This document shows positions 1 through 8,414 of a DNA stretch of 25,154 bases, one piece after another. The notes beneath the pieces are model-generated. The model saw only the letters and a list, made by a program, of their open reading frames with translations. It ran no database searches and had not been told where the DNA came from. The stretch comes from an uncultured Bacilli bacterium (GTDB taxonomy: Bacteria; Bacillota_I; Bacilli_A; RFN20; CAG-631). The stretch spans positions 1 to 25,154 of the forward strand of contig CAKPXW010000013.1 in NCBI GenBank assembly GCA_934202505.1, given 5' to 3'. How positions within the stretch are numbered: the first letter of the stretch is position 1; every line of letters begins with the position of its first letter. The translations under genes were made by a program, and so were the position numbers.

Positions 1-1
1 A

Positions 2-886
2 ATAAAAGATGCTAATAATGAAGTATTTATTTGCAAATGGTGGGAAGGATATTCCGCATGTATTGATTTAAGTAATCCTCATGCTGTAGTTTGGCTAAAT
101 GAAAAACTTGATGCTTTAAAACAGTTAGGGGTAAAAGGTTTTAAACTTGATGGTGGAGATTCTCGTATTTATAAAGATAATTTAATTTGTTATGATAAAT
201 CTATTAAAACAGCTTGTGATATTGCCGAATTATATGGAAAATATGCAGCAAATTTTGATGTGTCAGAAATAAGATCAACATGTAAATGTGGTGGTCTACC
301 TGTTATGCAAAGAATAGCAGATAGATATCATTGTTGGGAAGATAAAAATAATGGTTTTGATGGAATTGTAAAAAAGGCCTTAGTAATGTCTATTTTTGGC
401 TATCCATATAATTGCCCTGATATGGTTGGTGGTGGCCAAATTGATGATATTGAATCTAATAAACAAGTTGATAAAGAATTAGTAATTAGATATATTCAAG
501 CGGCAACTTTAATGCCTTCTTGGCAATTTTCCAGAGCTATTTGGAAAGATGAAAATATAAAAAATATAATTCTTTCTATGAATAAAATTAGAAAATCTTT
601 TAATGATGTTTTAGAAAAGGCTATAAAAAAATGTGCTGAAAATGGAACACCAATTATTAAACCAATGATTTATTTTAATGATTCTATTGATGATTTAAAC
701 CAATTTATGTTAGGCGATTCTATTTTTGTTTCACCTATTTTGAAAAAAAATCAATTTGAAAAAGAAATAACATTACCTCAAGGTAAATGGGAATATGGTT
801 ATGATCATCAAATATATGAAGGAAAAGTTATTGTAAAAACGCCTTTAGAGGTATTACCATATTTTATAAAAAAAGGAGAAATTTAA
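2..886 (+). CDS. Glycoside hydrolase family 31, 3' part (5' truncated by window edge)
   Basis: The reading frame is open from base 2 to the TAA at 884-886, so the gene begins outside the window; the GTG at 260 is internal. The visible 294 codons hold the C-terminal half of a GH31 TIM barrel and its beta-sandwich end. Near the left edge, GVKGFKLDGGD fits the nucleophile strand (the Asp of KLDGG). YHCWEDKNNG followed by GYPYNCPDMVGGG fits the acid/base region of the GH31 branch that includes MYORG-like enzymes, and LMPSWQFS fits the later active-site strand. GH31 enzymes cleave terminal alpha-linked sugars (alpha-glucosidase, xylosidase or galactosidase); the substrate cannot be read from this part. 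The stop codon directly abuts the next ATG and the segment AAAGGAG before it serves the next gene, so this is the upstream gene of an operon with two beta-helix lipoproteins. Family assignment is firm; specificity is open. Confidence 0.85.
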   Translation: MKDANNEVFICKWWEGYSACIDLSNPHAVVWLNEKLDALKQLGVKGFKLDGGDSRIYKDNLICYDKSIKTACDIAELYGKYAANFDVSEIRSTCKCGGLPVMQRIADRYHCWEDKNNGFDGIVKKALVMSIFGYPYNCPDMVGGGQIDDIESNKQVDKELVIRYIQAATLMPSWQFSRAIWKDENIKNIILSMNKIRKSFNDVLEKAIKKCAENGTPIIKPMIYFNDSIDDLNQFMLGDSIFVSPILKKNQFEKEITLPQGKWEYGYDHQIYEGKVIVKTPLEVLPYFIKKGEI

Positions 887-2440
887 ATGAATAAAAAGTA
901 TCTTATAATGACATGCTTATCTTTAAATTTATTAGGTTGTTCTAACACTCCAGTTAATAGTAATGAAGATATAGCATATAAAAGTGAGATTAAAGAAAAT
1001 TATCTAGAATCAATTTATTTAACTGATTATATTCATGAATTAGATGAACAAGAAACTATAAATTTTGCCAATGAATCAAAGCAAAATCATCAAGGATATG
1101 GGGCAAAAGGAATTGCTAAATCATCTTATTTTTATACTTTTGTAAATGGTCAAGAACAATATACTTATATGATTCAAACCGCAGAAAGAGATCCACATTC
1201 TGTTTGCTTTTTAGATGTTTCACAAGATGAAATAGAAAAAGGCTTAGATATTACCTTGAATTTTTATGAAAATGTTGATAAAGCAACTTTGTTACCTTTA
1301 AAATATAATATAGAACCAACAATAAAAGAAAATACAATTAACTTTTCTATAAATGATTATGGATACTATACTATAATTCCAGGTAATGAATTTAATCCTG
1401 ATAAAGCATATACAATATATGTAAGAAAGCCTGAATATATTGAAGTACCGTATGGTTACACTTTAATTGAATATAAGCCAGGGTTACACTTTATAGATCC
1501 ACTTACTTTAAAATCAAATACTATTTTATATTTACATCAAGGGGCTTTTTTACTTGGAAAAAATCCTGAAAATGGAAGTGAATCACTAGCATTTATTGGC
1601 GCCAATTCTGCCGAAAATATCAAAATTATGGGACATGGAGTACTAGATATGTCCCCTACTTATTGGCATGGAGCACGAGGTATTTATTTAAGAAATTGTA
1701 AAAATGTAGAAATAAATGGAGTAACCTTAATTAATAGTCCAACTTGGACACTTACAACTACTTATTGTGATAATATAAAAATTGAAGATGTAATAATATT
1801 TGGCTATCGAACAAATTCAGATGGTTATGCAATATGTAGTAGTGAAAATGTAGTAGTAAAAAATTGCTTTGCACGTTCAGGAGATGACCTATTTGAAGTT
1901 AAAACATATTCAGGTAAAGAAAGCAAAGATATTACTTTTGAAGATTGTATAGCTTGGCCTGATAATTGCCGAGGTTTTGGAATAATCCAAGAAACATATA
2001 GTAATATATCTAATGTAACATATAAAAATTGTAGTTTATTATATCAATTAAATGACTGGTCAGAAAAAATGGCAAGTTACGTAATTACTGCTGGAGAAGC
2101 AGGTAGCGTAGATAATGTTAATTTTATTGATTGTGATTTATTTTATTCATCAGTTATTGCTGTTCGCTTGTCTACTGGAGAAAATGATGAGACTATGGGG
2201 GCAAAAGGTTTTAATAACAAAATAACTAATGTTACTTTTAAAAATTGTGATTTTAAATATCCTCAAAGTGGCAATGGCATTATTAAATTTAGAAATAATA
2301 CTACAGATAAAAATTCACTTCAAAATATAGTTTTTGAAAATGTTAAATTTAAAGATAAACAATTAACTAATATTAATGAAATTAAGCCTATACTTGAAAA
2401 TATTGAGGCAAATGATTTTAATTTTGTTACAGTAAAATAA
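887..2440 (+). CDS. Lipoprotein, right-handed beta-helix glycosidase of GH28/GH49 type (copy 1)
   Basis: 517 residues. The start ATG directly follows the GH31 stop and has AAGGAG about 8 bases upstream. Residues 1-18 form a short lipoprotein signal ending in LLGC (Cys18), followed by a polar linker. Residues about 80-185 look like an N-terminal beta-sandwich, and about 205-495 form a beta-helix with repeated N-V/I-x-F-x-N/D-C rungs. Polygalacturonase-like signatures are present in altered form: TNSDG (309-313) for NTDG, SGDD (331-334) for the catalytic GDD, RGFGI (362-366) where GH28 has GHG, and VRLS (426-429) in place of RIK. A beta-sandwich plus beta-helix is the known GH49 dextranase/isopullulanase layout, while the motifs resemble GH28, so pectin-type and alpha-glucan substrates both remain possible. 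It is likely surface-anchored and supplies oligosaccharides to the adjacent GH31. The polysaccharide-cleaving role is an inference from fold and context. Confidence 0.72.
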   Translation: MNKKYLIMTCLSLNLLGCSNTPVNSNEDIAYKSEIKENYLESIYLTDYIHELDEQETINFANESKQNHQGYGAKGIAKSSYFYTFVNGQEQYTYMIQTAERDPHSVCFLDVSQDEIEKGLDITLNFYENVDKATLLPLKYNIEPTIKENTINFSINDYGYYTIIPGNEFNPDKAYTIYVRKPEYIEVPYGYTLIEYKPGLHFIDPLTLKSNTILYLHQGAFLLGKNPENGSESLAFIGANSAENIKIMGHGVLDMSPTYWHGARGIYLRNCKNVEINGVTLINSPTWTLTTTYCDNIKIEDVIIFGYRTNSDGYAICSSENVVVKNCFARSGDDLFEVKTYSGKESKDITFEDCIAWPDNCRGFGIIQETYSNISNVTYKNCSLLYQLNDWSEKMASYVITAGEAGSVDNVNFIDCDLFYSSVIAVRLSTGENDETMGAKGFNNKITNVTFKNCDFKYPQSGNGIIKFRNNTTDKNSLQNIVFENVKFKDKQLTNINEIKPILENIEANDFNFVTVK

Positions 2441-2441
2441 A

Positions 2442-4118
2442 ATGAAAAAAATTCTAAGATATGAATTTATTATTTTTATAATGATTTTTTCAATGAACAG
2501 TTGCACTTTTATTACAAATGAACCATCAAATTTCATATTAAGTGAAAATAGTATTATAGATGAAAATACAAGTGAAACTACATTGAGTTCAAGCAATGAA
2601 AGCAAGGAGGATGTTATGATTGATAAAATATATCCAATATGTTTTGATAATGTAATGGAAGTAAATAATCCAATGGAATTTATAAATCAAGTAAATAAAG
2701 AAGATGGAACCCATGATAATGAATCTAAAGAATTTGGAACTATTAAATCAAACTATTTTAATTTAGAAGTTAATAATAGTAATGTTCCATGTTATATGGT
2801 ACGTTCTTCACTTGGTGGACATAGTTTTGCTCAACTTGATATTATAGAAAATGCATTTCCACTTACTTGTATTGTTACTTTAGATAAAGAGGCAACTAAT
2901 ACTAAAATATTGCCATTAAGTTCTAATGTTAATTGCTATTTTTATGGAAAAAATAAACTTAAACTATTATTTAATATTGAAAAAACGGGTAACTATACAT
3001 TAGTGATTGATAACAACAAAGAAAAAGCTTTAACAATTTTTATTAGAGAAAAAAGCAAGTTTTCATTGCCAAGCTTTTATACACTACAAGTAATTCAACC
3101 AGGAAATCATGAAGAAATTATTTCTTTTACTAGGGAATATGAAGCTATTTATTTTAAAAAAGGGGTACATAATTTAAAATATTCAATTAACTTTAAAAGT
3201 AATACTATTCTTTATTTAGAAGAAGGAGCATATATTTATGCAACAATGCCAGATGATAAAGAAAAACCAATAATAGAATCTGATTGGTGCAATATGCCTC
3301 GCTATAATGCTTTATTTCATGGAGAAAATGTAAATAATGTGCAAATAATGGGAAAAGGAATGATAGATTTATCAAGATTAAATTTTCATGCACGACTTGG
3401 CATTTGTTTTGATATGTCAACAAACATTGCAATTAAAGATATTACTTTGAATAATTCACCTGAATGGACAGTATTATTTACAAGATCTTCAAGTATATTA
3501 GTAGATAGAGTATTATTATTTGGCTATCGACAAAATAGTGATGGTATTTGTCTTACAGATTCAAAAGATTGCATAGTTTCTAATTGTTTTGCCCGCTCGG
3601 GAGATGATTTATTTGAAGTTAAATCAATGTATGGAAATTATGATAAATTAATTGAAAATATTCAATTTATTAATAATAACGCTTGGCCTGATAAAGCTCG
3701 AGGATTTGGGATAATTGCTGAATCTGTTAGAGATATAAGTGATGTTACTTTTAAAAACTGTGCAATTGGATTTGCAAGTGCTACTTGGATGGATGATTTA
3801 GGATCAGTAGTTGTATACCCTGCTAATGATGGATTAGTTTCTAATATATTATTTGAAGATATGGAAATATATAATTCCTCTTTATATCCAATTGCCATTG
3901 CTCCAATAAATGAAAGCAAAGCAGTAATTAAAAATATACTTTTTAAAAATATTAAGATTTATGATGATAAGCCAATAAAAGTAACTTTAAATACGAATGG
4001 AAAAATAGAAAAATTAGTATTTGACCATTGTTACAGAAATAATGCTTTACTTACAACTTACAAAGAATATAAGTTTAAAACTCAAAATTATGATGAAAGA
4101 AATATTGAAATAAAATAA
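2442..4118 (+). CDS. Lipoprotein, right-handed beta-helix glycosidase of GH28/GH49 type (copy 2)
   Basis: 558 residues, a diverged tandem paralogue of the preceding gene, starting one base after its stop. The N-terminus is a hydrophobic stretch (about 8-18) ending SMNSC (Cys21), a weak lipobox, followed by a Ser/Thr/Glu/Asn-rich linker to about residue 58. A beta-sandwich region (about 100-205) precedes the beta-helix (about 245-535). The altered GH28-like signatures match copy 1: QNSDG (364-368), SGDDLFEVK (386-394) and RGFGI (420-424). No Shine-Dalgarno sequence is visible before the ATG at 2442, so translation probably depends on coupling to the upstream gene. By contrast a strong AAGGAGG lies before an in-frame ATG at 2616 (Met59), which would give a form without signal peptide. 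The gene ends at a bidirectional terminator. Fold and duplication are seen in the sequence; substrate and the choice of start are uncertain. Confidence 0.7.
   Translation: MKKILRYEFIIFIMIFSMNSCTFITNEPSNFILSENSIIDENTSETTLSSSNESKEDVMIDKIYPICFDNVMEVNNPMEFINQVNKEDGTHDNESKEFGTIKSNYFNLEVNNSNVPCYMVRSSLGGHSFAQLDIIENAFPLTCIVTLDKEATNTKILPLSSNVNCYFYGKNKLKLLFNIEKTGNYTLVIDNNKEKALTIFIREKSKFSLPSFYTLQVIQPGNHEEIISFTREYEAIYFKKGVHNLKYSINFKSNTILYLEEGAYIYATMPDDKEKPIIESDWCNMPRYNALFHGENVNNVQIMGKGMIDLSRLNFHARLGICFDMSTNIAIKDITLNNSPEWTVLFTRSSSILVDRVLLFGYRQNSDGICLTDSKDCIVSNCFARSGDDLFEVKSMYGNYDKLIENIQFINNNAWPDKARGFGIIAESVRDISDVTFKNCAIGFASATWMDDLGSVVVYPANDGLVSNILFEDMEIYNSSLYPIAIAPINESKAVIKNILFKNIKIYDDKPIKVTLNTNGKIEKLVFDHCYRNNALLTTYKEYKFKTQNYDERNIEIK
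2604..2618 (+). promoter_or_regulatory. Strong internal ribosome binding site with in-frame ATG
   Basis: AAGGAGG at 2604-2610 is followed after 5 bases by ATG at 2616-2618, in frame with the second beta-helix gene (codon 59). The annotated ATG at 2442 has no such site. Initiation here would remove the signal peptide and low-complexity linker but keep the whole catalytic region. It may be chance, because the same bases encode Ser-Lys-Glu-Asp. Confidence 0.4.
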
Positions 4119-4120
4119 TA

Positions 4121-4165
4121 AAAAAGCAATAAAATCTAATAATGTATAGACTTTATTGCTTTTTT
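4121..4165. terminator. Bidirectional intrinsic terminator
   Basis: AAAAAGCAATAAAATCTA (4121-4138) and TAGACTTTATTGCTTTTT (4147-4164) form an 18-position stem with one A/C mismatch and an 8-base loop. A-runs and T-runs flank it so that it can work on both strands. It sits between the convergent beta-helix gene and rpe and closes both operons. Confidence 0.8.
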
Positions 4166-4176
4166 CATTAATCACT

Positions 4177-4836
4177 TTATTTTTTTAAAAGTTTAATTCT
4201 TTCTTTCATATTATCTTTAAATAAATAACTACCAGAAACTAATATATCTGCACCAGCTTCTTTTACAATAGTGGCTGTTTCATCATTAATTCCACCATCA
4301 ACTTCTATAAAACATTCAAGCATATTTTCATCAATATATTGTCTTAATGCTTTTATTTTATCTATAGCAATTGGATTGAATTTTTGACCACCAAATCCAG
4401 GATTTACAGACATAACAAGAATAACATCAATATCTTTTAGAAAAGGAAGTATTCTATCAATAGGAGTATCAGGATTTATAGCAATTCCAGCAGCTCTATT
4501 ATATTCATGTATTAAGTTAATTAAACTGCGAACATCTTTTTTATATTTTATTGCCTCGATATGAAAAGTAATTAAATCTGCGCCAGCATCAACAAAATTC
4601 ATAATATATTTTAAAGGATCAACAATCATTAAATGAACATCTTTAAATATAGGATATTCACCAATGGCTTCACAAATAGGAAGCCCAAAAGAAATATTGG
4701 GAACAAATTGACCATCCATAATATCTAAATGAATCCAATCAGCTTTGGAACTTATTACTCTTTTCATCTCTTTATCAATGCAAGTAAAATTACATGCAAG
4801 AAGAGAAGGAGCAATTCTAATTATTTTTTTCGCCAT
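4177..4836 (-). CDS. rpe: Ribulose-phosphate 3-epimerase
   Basis: 219 residues, the usual length. It interconverts D-ribulose 5-phosphate and D-xylulose 5-phosphate in the pentose phosphate pathway, in the cytoplasm. The TIM-barrel signatures are all present: IAPSLLACN (8-16), WIHLDIMDGQFVPN (34-47) with metal ligands His36 and Asp38, DVHLM with His68, MSVNPGFGGQ (142-151), EVDGGI with Asp180, and the phosphate-binding GS at 202-203. It is the last gene of the gmk-to-rpe operon, and its start overlaps the 3' end of rsgA by 16 bases, suggesting coupled translation. rpe next to rsgA and prkC is a common order in Bacillota. Identification is secure. Confidence 0.96.
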   Translation of the reverse strand: MAKKIIRIAPSLLACNFTCIDKEMKRVISSKADWIHLDIMDGQFVPNISFGLPICEAIGEYPIFKDVHLMIVDPLKYIMNFVDAGADLITFHIEAIKYKKDVRSLINLIHEYNRAAGIAINPDTPIDRILPFLKDIDVILVMSVNPGFGGQKFNPIAIDKIKALRQYIDENMLECFIEVDGGINDETATIVKEAGADILVSGSYLFKDNMKERIKLLKK

Positions 4837-5696
4837 ACTTTTTTTCCGTCCTTTATTTCACTTAGTAAATGAAGATAATTATCATATCTTCTTTTATCTA
4901 TTGTACCATTATTTACAGCTTCTTTAACAGCACAATTTGGTTCATCTTTATGTAAACAAGTATTATATTTACATTTATTAGCAAGTAGATTAAAATCTTT
5001 AAATGCTCGTGCCACACAAGTTAAATCTTCTTTTATATCAAGACGTGAAAATCCAGGTGTATCAGCAATAAAGCAATCATTGATTTTTAAAAATTCCACT
5101 TCTCTTGTTTCATGCCTTCCTCTTCCAAGTTTTTCGCTATAAGAGCCAACATTTTTTATGTCATTTCCATGAAGAGCATTGATAATCGAAGATTTACCAA
5201 CAGCAGATTGACCACATAAAACGACTTTTTTATTTGCAATTACTTCGTGTATTTTCTCTATATTTATCATATTTTTAGCAGATGATTCAATTACGATATA
5301 TCCTGCTTTTTTATAATTTTCTAATAAACATTTTAAACTATCTGTTAAAAATTCACATTTATTAACTATTAAAATTGGTTCTATTCCTTCAAGTGTAGCA
5401 CAAACAATTAGTTTATCAACTAAGTAACTATCAAAACTAGGTTCAATAGTTGACATAACAATCAATGCTAAATCAACATTGGCAACACTTGGACGAACAA
5501 GACTATTTTTTCTTGGTAGAATGGTTGTTATTAAACCATACTTGGCTATAGAGTCATATTCAAAAATAACATCATCGCCACAAAGTGGAGTGATATTATT
5601 ATTTTTAAATTGTCCTCTTGCTTTACAAGCATAAATAGTATTATTAGAATAAACATAATAATCATTAGAAATAGTTTTTATAATAAATCCCTGCAT
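4821..5696 (-). CDS. rsgA: Ribosome small-subunit maturation GTPase RsgA
   Basis: 291 residues, typical length. RsgA is a circularly permuted GTPase that checks late 30S subunit assembly. The order seen is an N-terminal OB-fold (about 1-65), the G4-like VNKCE (111-115), the P-loop GQSAVGKSS (162-170), GRGRHETR (191-198) holding the switch Thr, DTPGFS (212-217), and a C-terminal zinc knuckle with Cys242, Cys247, His249 and Cys255. G4 preceding G1 is the permuted hallmark of the family. It starts two bases after the prkC stop, with its ribosome site inside the prkC end. Its position with a Ser/Thr kinase and phosphatase is conserved in Bacillota, where RsgA is a known kinase target; phosphorylation here is inference. 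Confidence 0.96.
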   Translation of the reverse strand: MQGFIIKTISNDYYVYSNNTIYACKARGQFKNNNITPLCGDDVIFEYDSIAKYGLITTILPRKNSLVRPSVANVDLALIVMSTIEPSFDSYLVDKLIVCATLEGIEPILIVNKCEFLTDSLKCLLENYKKAGYIVIESSAKNMINIEKIHEVIANKKVVLCGQSAVGKSSIINALHGNDIKNVGSYSEKLGRGRHETREVEFLKINDCFIADTPGFSRLDIKEDLTCVARAFKDFNLLANKCKYNTCLHKDEPNCAVKEAVNNGTIDKRRYDNYLHLLSEIKDGKKVWRKK

Positions 5697-5698
5697 AT

Positions 5699-6646
5699 TT
5701 ACTTTTTCCTTTTATTAAATATCTTCGAAAAAAAGCCTTCTTTTTTGTTGTCTATAGGATTTTTGTAATGTTTATAAGCTTCTATTAAATCTTTTCTTAA
5801 CTCGTAAACATTTTGATAACGATCATCTGGATTTTTTGCGCAAGCTTTAATGATTATTTTTTCATAGTCTTTTGGACAATTTGGGTTGATATTAGTAATA
5901 TTAGGTAATGGTTGATGTCTATGCATCTTAAAAATTTCTTTTTGATCATTATTAGGATGAGTAAAAGGAAGTTTACCAGTAAACATTTCAAAAAGAGATA
6001 TGCCTAAAGCATAAATATCGATTAAAACATTTATTTGTGTTCCTTCTACATATTCAGGAGCCATGTATTGAATTGTTCCAGTAATATAGTCTTTATCTTC
6101 ATATAAATTAAATTGATGATCAAGATGAAATGCTGTACCAAAGTCTAGAATAACAAGAGTTCCGTCAGGACGTACAAGCATATTCTCAGGTTTAATATCA
6201 CGATGTACAATGCCATTTTTATGAGCAACTTCTAAGCCATCTAATATTTGCATCATATAATCATTAACTTCATCAACAATTAAAAAACCTTCTTGATTAA
6301 TTTTAGAACGTAAACTTTGACCTTTAACATATTCCATAACTACATAAGGCTTTTTACCTACTTTTTGTTCTTTAGTTTTTTTATTTGTAATGACTCCTTC
6401 ATAAATACCAGTATCATAAATTTGGACAATATTCTTTTGTAATAATGATGCCATAGTATTAATTTCTTGAAGGTATTTTTGATAATTCAAGTCTTCTTCA
6501 TTAGTGACTTCACAGTTAATACATTTAATAGCAACTTGACGATTTGTTATAGGATCAAAAGCTAGAAATACTTCGGCATTTCCTCCACGTCCTAAGGATA
6601 TACTTCTTTTATAACGATTATTAATTATAGAAGGTTCTACTAACAT
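5699..6646 (-). CDS. prkC: Hanks-type Ser/Thr protein kinase, short PrkC-like form without PASTA domains
   Basis: 315 residues against roughly 570-660 for typical PrkC/PknB. The kinase domain is complete: Gly-rich loop LGRGGNAEV (18-26), Lys41 in VAIK, HRDIKPEN (148-155), DFG (168-170), and MAPE (195-198) ending the activation segment. There is a Lys-rich insertion around residues 87-99 in the N-lobe. After the domain (about 285) only a short tail follows, ending GFFSKIFNKRKK, which could form a basic amphipathic helix. No transmembrane segment or extracellular PASTA repeats exist, so it cannot sense muropeptides in the usual way and is probably cytosolic or peripherally membrane-bound. It lies three bases from its partner phosphatase gene. 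The kinase call is secure; the absence of the sensor half is directly visible and the downstream genes follow immediately, so it is not a frame error within this window. Confidence 0.93.
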   Translation of the reverse strand: MLVEPSIINNRYKRSISLGRGGNAEVFLAFDPITNRQVAIKCINCEVTNEEDLNYQKYLQEINTMASLLQKNIVQIYDTGIYEGVITNKKTKEQKVGKKPYVVMEYVKGQSLRSKINQEGFLIVDEVNDYMMQILDGLEVAHKNGIVHRDIKPENMLVRPDGTLVILDFGTAFHLDHQFNLYEDKDYITGTIQYMAPEYVEGTQINVLIDIYALGISLFEMFTGKLPFTHPNNDQKEIFKMHRHQPLPNITNINPNCPKDYEKIIIKACAKNPDDRYQNVYELRKDLIEAYKHYKNPIDNKKEGFFSKIFNKRKK

Positions 6647-6649
6647 TAA

Positions 6650-7378
6650 CTAATTCTCCAATAAAATAAGAGTAATATTATCTGTTCCACCAACTTGTAA
6701 AGCTTTAGCAATTAATTCATCAACTTTTTGTTCTGTAGAAATTGATTGAGAAAGTATTTTTAACATTTTTTTCTTATCAAGCATATTGTGAAGCCCATCT
6801 GTACAAATTAAAATATTTTCACCATCATGAAGTGGGATTCTACCTATATCAACACTAACATCTCTTTTAATTCCTAAAGAATTAGTCAAGACATGTCTTT
6901 TTGGATGCTTTAAAGCTTGTTTATAAGTGATTAAGCCATTTAAAAGTAAAGAGTTTACATAAGTATGATCAGTAGTAATTTGCTGAATATCATCTTTACT
7001 ATAAGTATAAATTCTTGAATCGCCAACATGGGCATAATAAATAGTTCCATTAAACATTATTACTCCAGTAACTGTAGTTCCCATTCCACGTAAAGAATCA
7101 TCTTCTAAAGTTTTTTTATAAATTAAAGTATTAGCTTTTTGTAATGTTTCAAAAAGCCAAACGCCAACATTTAAATTTTCGTTAGTTAAATCTAATTCAT
7201 CATATGTTTCTTTTATTACATCAATTGTTGCTTTGGAAGCAAAAGAACCACCTAAATGTCCTCCCATTCCATCACAAACAAAAGCAATGAAATTCAAGTC
7301 ATCTTTTATTAAATATAAATATGAATCTTCATTAGTTTGTCTTACTGAACCAATGTCACTTCGTGCCTTAATTTCCAT
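6650..7378 (-). CDS. stp: PP2C-family Ser/Thr protein phosphatase (Stp/PrpC)
   Basis: 242 residues, normal for bacterial PPM phosphatases. It removes phosphate from Ser/Thr targets of the adjacent kinase and from the kinase itself. Motifs in order: SDIGSVRQTNEDS (7-19), CDGMGG with metal-binding Asp36, GMGTTV (98-103), AHVGDSR (116-122), TTDHT (135-139), LTNSLG (164-169), CTDGL with Asp194, and GGTDNIT (230-236) with Asp233. The start overlaps the rlmN end by 11 bases and the stop (TAG) is three bases before prkC, so kinase and phosphatase should be made together. The kinase/phosphatase pair is a conserved unit in Bacillota. Confidence 0.95.
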   Translation of the reverse strand: MEIKARSDIGSVRQTNEDSYLYLIKDDLNFIAFVCDGMGGHLGGSFASKATIDVIKETYDELDLTNENLNVGVWLFETLQKANTLIYKKTLEDDSLRGMGTTVTGVIMFNGTIYYAHVGDSRIYTYSKDDIQQITTDHTYVNSLLLNGLITYKQALKHPKRHVLTNSLGIKRDVSVDIGRIPLHDGENILICTDGLHNMLDKKKMLKILSQSISTEQKVDELIAKALQVGGTDNITLILLEN

Positions 7379-8414
7379 TTCTTTTTACCTCACTTTTTGC
7401 TCTTAGTTGACCACAAGCGGCTTCAATATCTTTACCAAATTCTCTTCTTATTGTAGCATTAATTCCATATTTTTTTAATAGGTTATAAAAAATATTTATA
7501 TTTTTTTCTTCACTTCTTTGATAGCCACTTTCATCAACAGCATTATAAGGTATCAAATTTACATAAGAACAAGTCTCTTTTAAATACTTAGCTAATTCTT
7601 TAGCACATTCAGGAGTATCATTTATATCTTTTAGTAAAATATATTCAAAAGTAAGACGTCTATTAGTTTTATTGCAATAATAAATTAAGGCTTCTCTTAA
7701 TGTTTCCATATTATAAGCATGATTAACTTTCATAATTTTATTTCTTATTTCATCATTAGGAGCATGTAAAGAAACAGCTAAATTTATTTGGAGTTTTTCT
7801 TCAGTGAGTTTATAAATCATAGGAACGAGTCCAGAAGTTGATACACTAATATGTCTTGCCCCTATAGCAAGTCCTTTAGCTTCATTTATTATATAAATAA
7901 ATTTCATAACATTGTTATAATTATCAAAAGGTTCACCTATACCCATAATAACAACATGAGATACTCTTTCATTAGTTTTATCAAGTTCTTGTTGAACCAC
8001 CATTACTTCTTTTACTATTTCATCAGCAGTCAAATCACGAACTTTTTTAAGTAAACCAGAAGCACAAAAACTACATCCCATATTACAACCTACTTGTGAA
8101 GAAACACAAACAGCATTTCCATAAGAATAACGCATCAAGACAGTTTCTATTTTATTTCCATCCTCAAGTTGTAGTAAAAATTTTATAGTCCCATCATTAG
8201 ATACTTGTTTTTTTATAATAGTTGGTAACGAAATAGAATAGTTTTCTTTAAGTTTTTCTCTTACTTCAAGTTTTAAATTAGTCATTTCATCAAAACTATA
8301 GACACGATTTTGATATAACCATCTTAAAACTTGTTCTCCATTATATTTTTTAAAACCTAAATTTAATACTTCATTTTCTAAATCTTTTAGAGTAAATCCA
8401 TAAATGCTTTTCAT
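7368..8414 (-). CDS. rlmN: Dual-specificity 23S rRNA/tRNA adenine-C2 methyltransferase RlmN
   Basis: 348 residues, typical length. RlmN is a radical-SAM enzyme that methylates C2 of adenine 2503 in 23S rRNA and of adenine 37 in some tRNAs. The cluster-binding motif CNMGCSFC (110-117) gives Cys110, Cys114 and Cys117. GIGEPFDNY (158-166) matches the family SAM-binding GEP segment, and the C-terminal Cys334 in AACGQL is the methyl-carrying or resolving cysteine position of the family. Its ATG shares one base with the rsmB stop (TAATG), a typical coupled junction, and its 3' end overlaps stp. Placement between rsmB and the phosphatase is the standard Bacillota order. Confidence 0.96.
   Translation of the reverse strand: MKSIYGFTLKDLENEVLNLGFKKYNGEQVLRWLYQNRVYSFDEMTNLKLEVREKLKENYSISLPTIIKKQVSNDGTIKFLLQLEDGNKIETVLMRYSYGNAVCVSSQVGCNMGCSFCASGLLKKVRDLTADEIVKEVMVVQQELDKTNERVSHVVIMGIGEPFDNYNNVMKFIYIINEAKGLAIGARHISVSTSGLVPMIYKLTEEKLQINLAVSLHAPNDEIRNKIMKVNHAYNMETLREALIYYCNKTNRRLTFEYILLKDINDTPECAKELAKYLKETCSYVNLIPYNAVDESGYQRSEEKNINIFYNLLKKYGINATIRREFGKDIEAACGQLRAKSEVKRNGN

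Noticed and set aside
260..886. GTG at 260 as the true start of the glycosidase gene
   Set aside because: The frame stays open to base 2 and the upstream residues include the GH31 nucleophile strand, so the gene is cut by the window edge.
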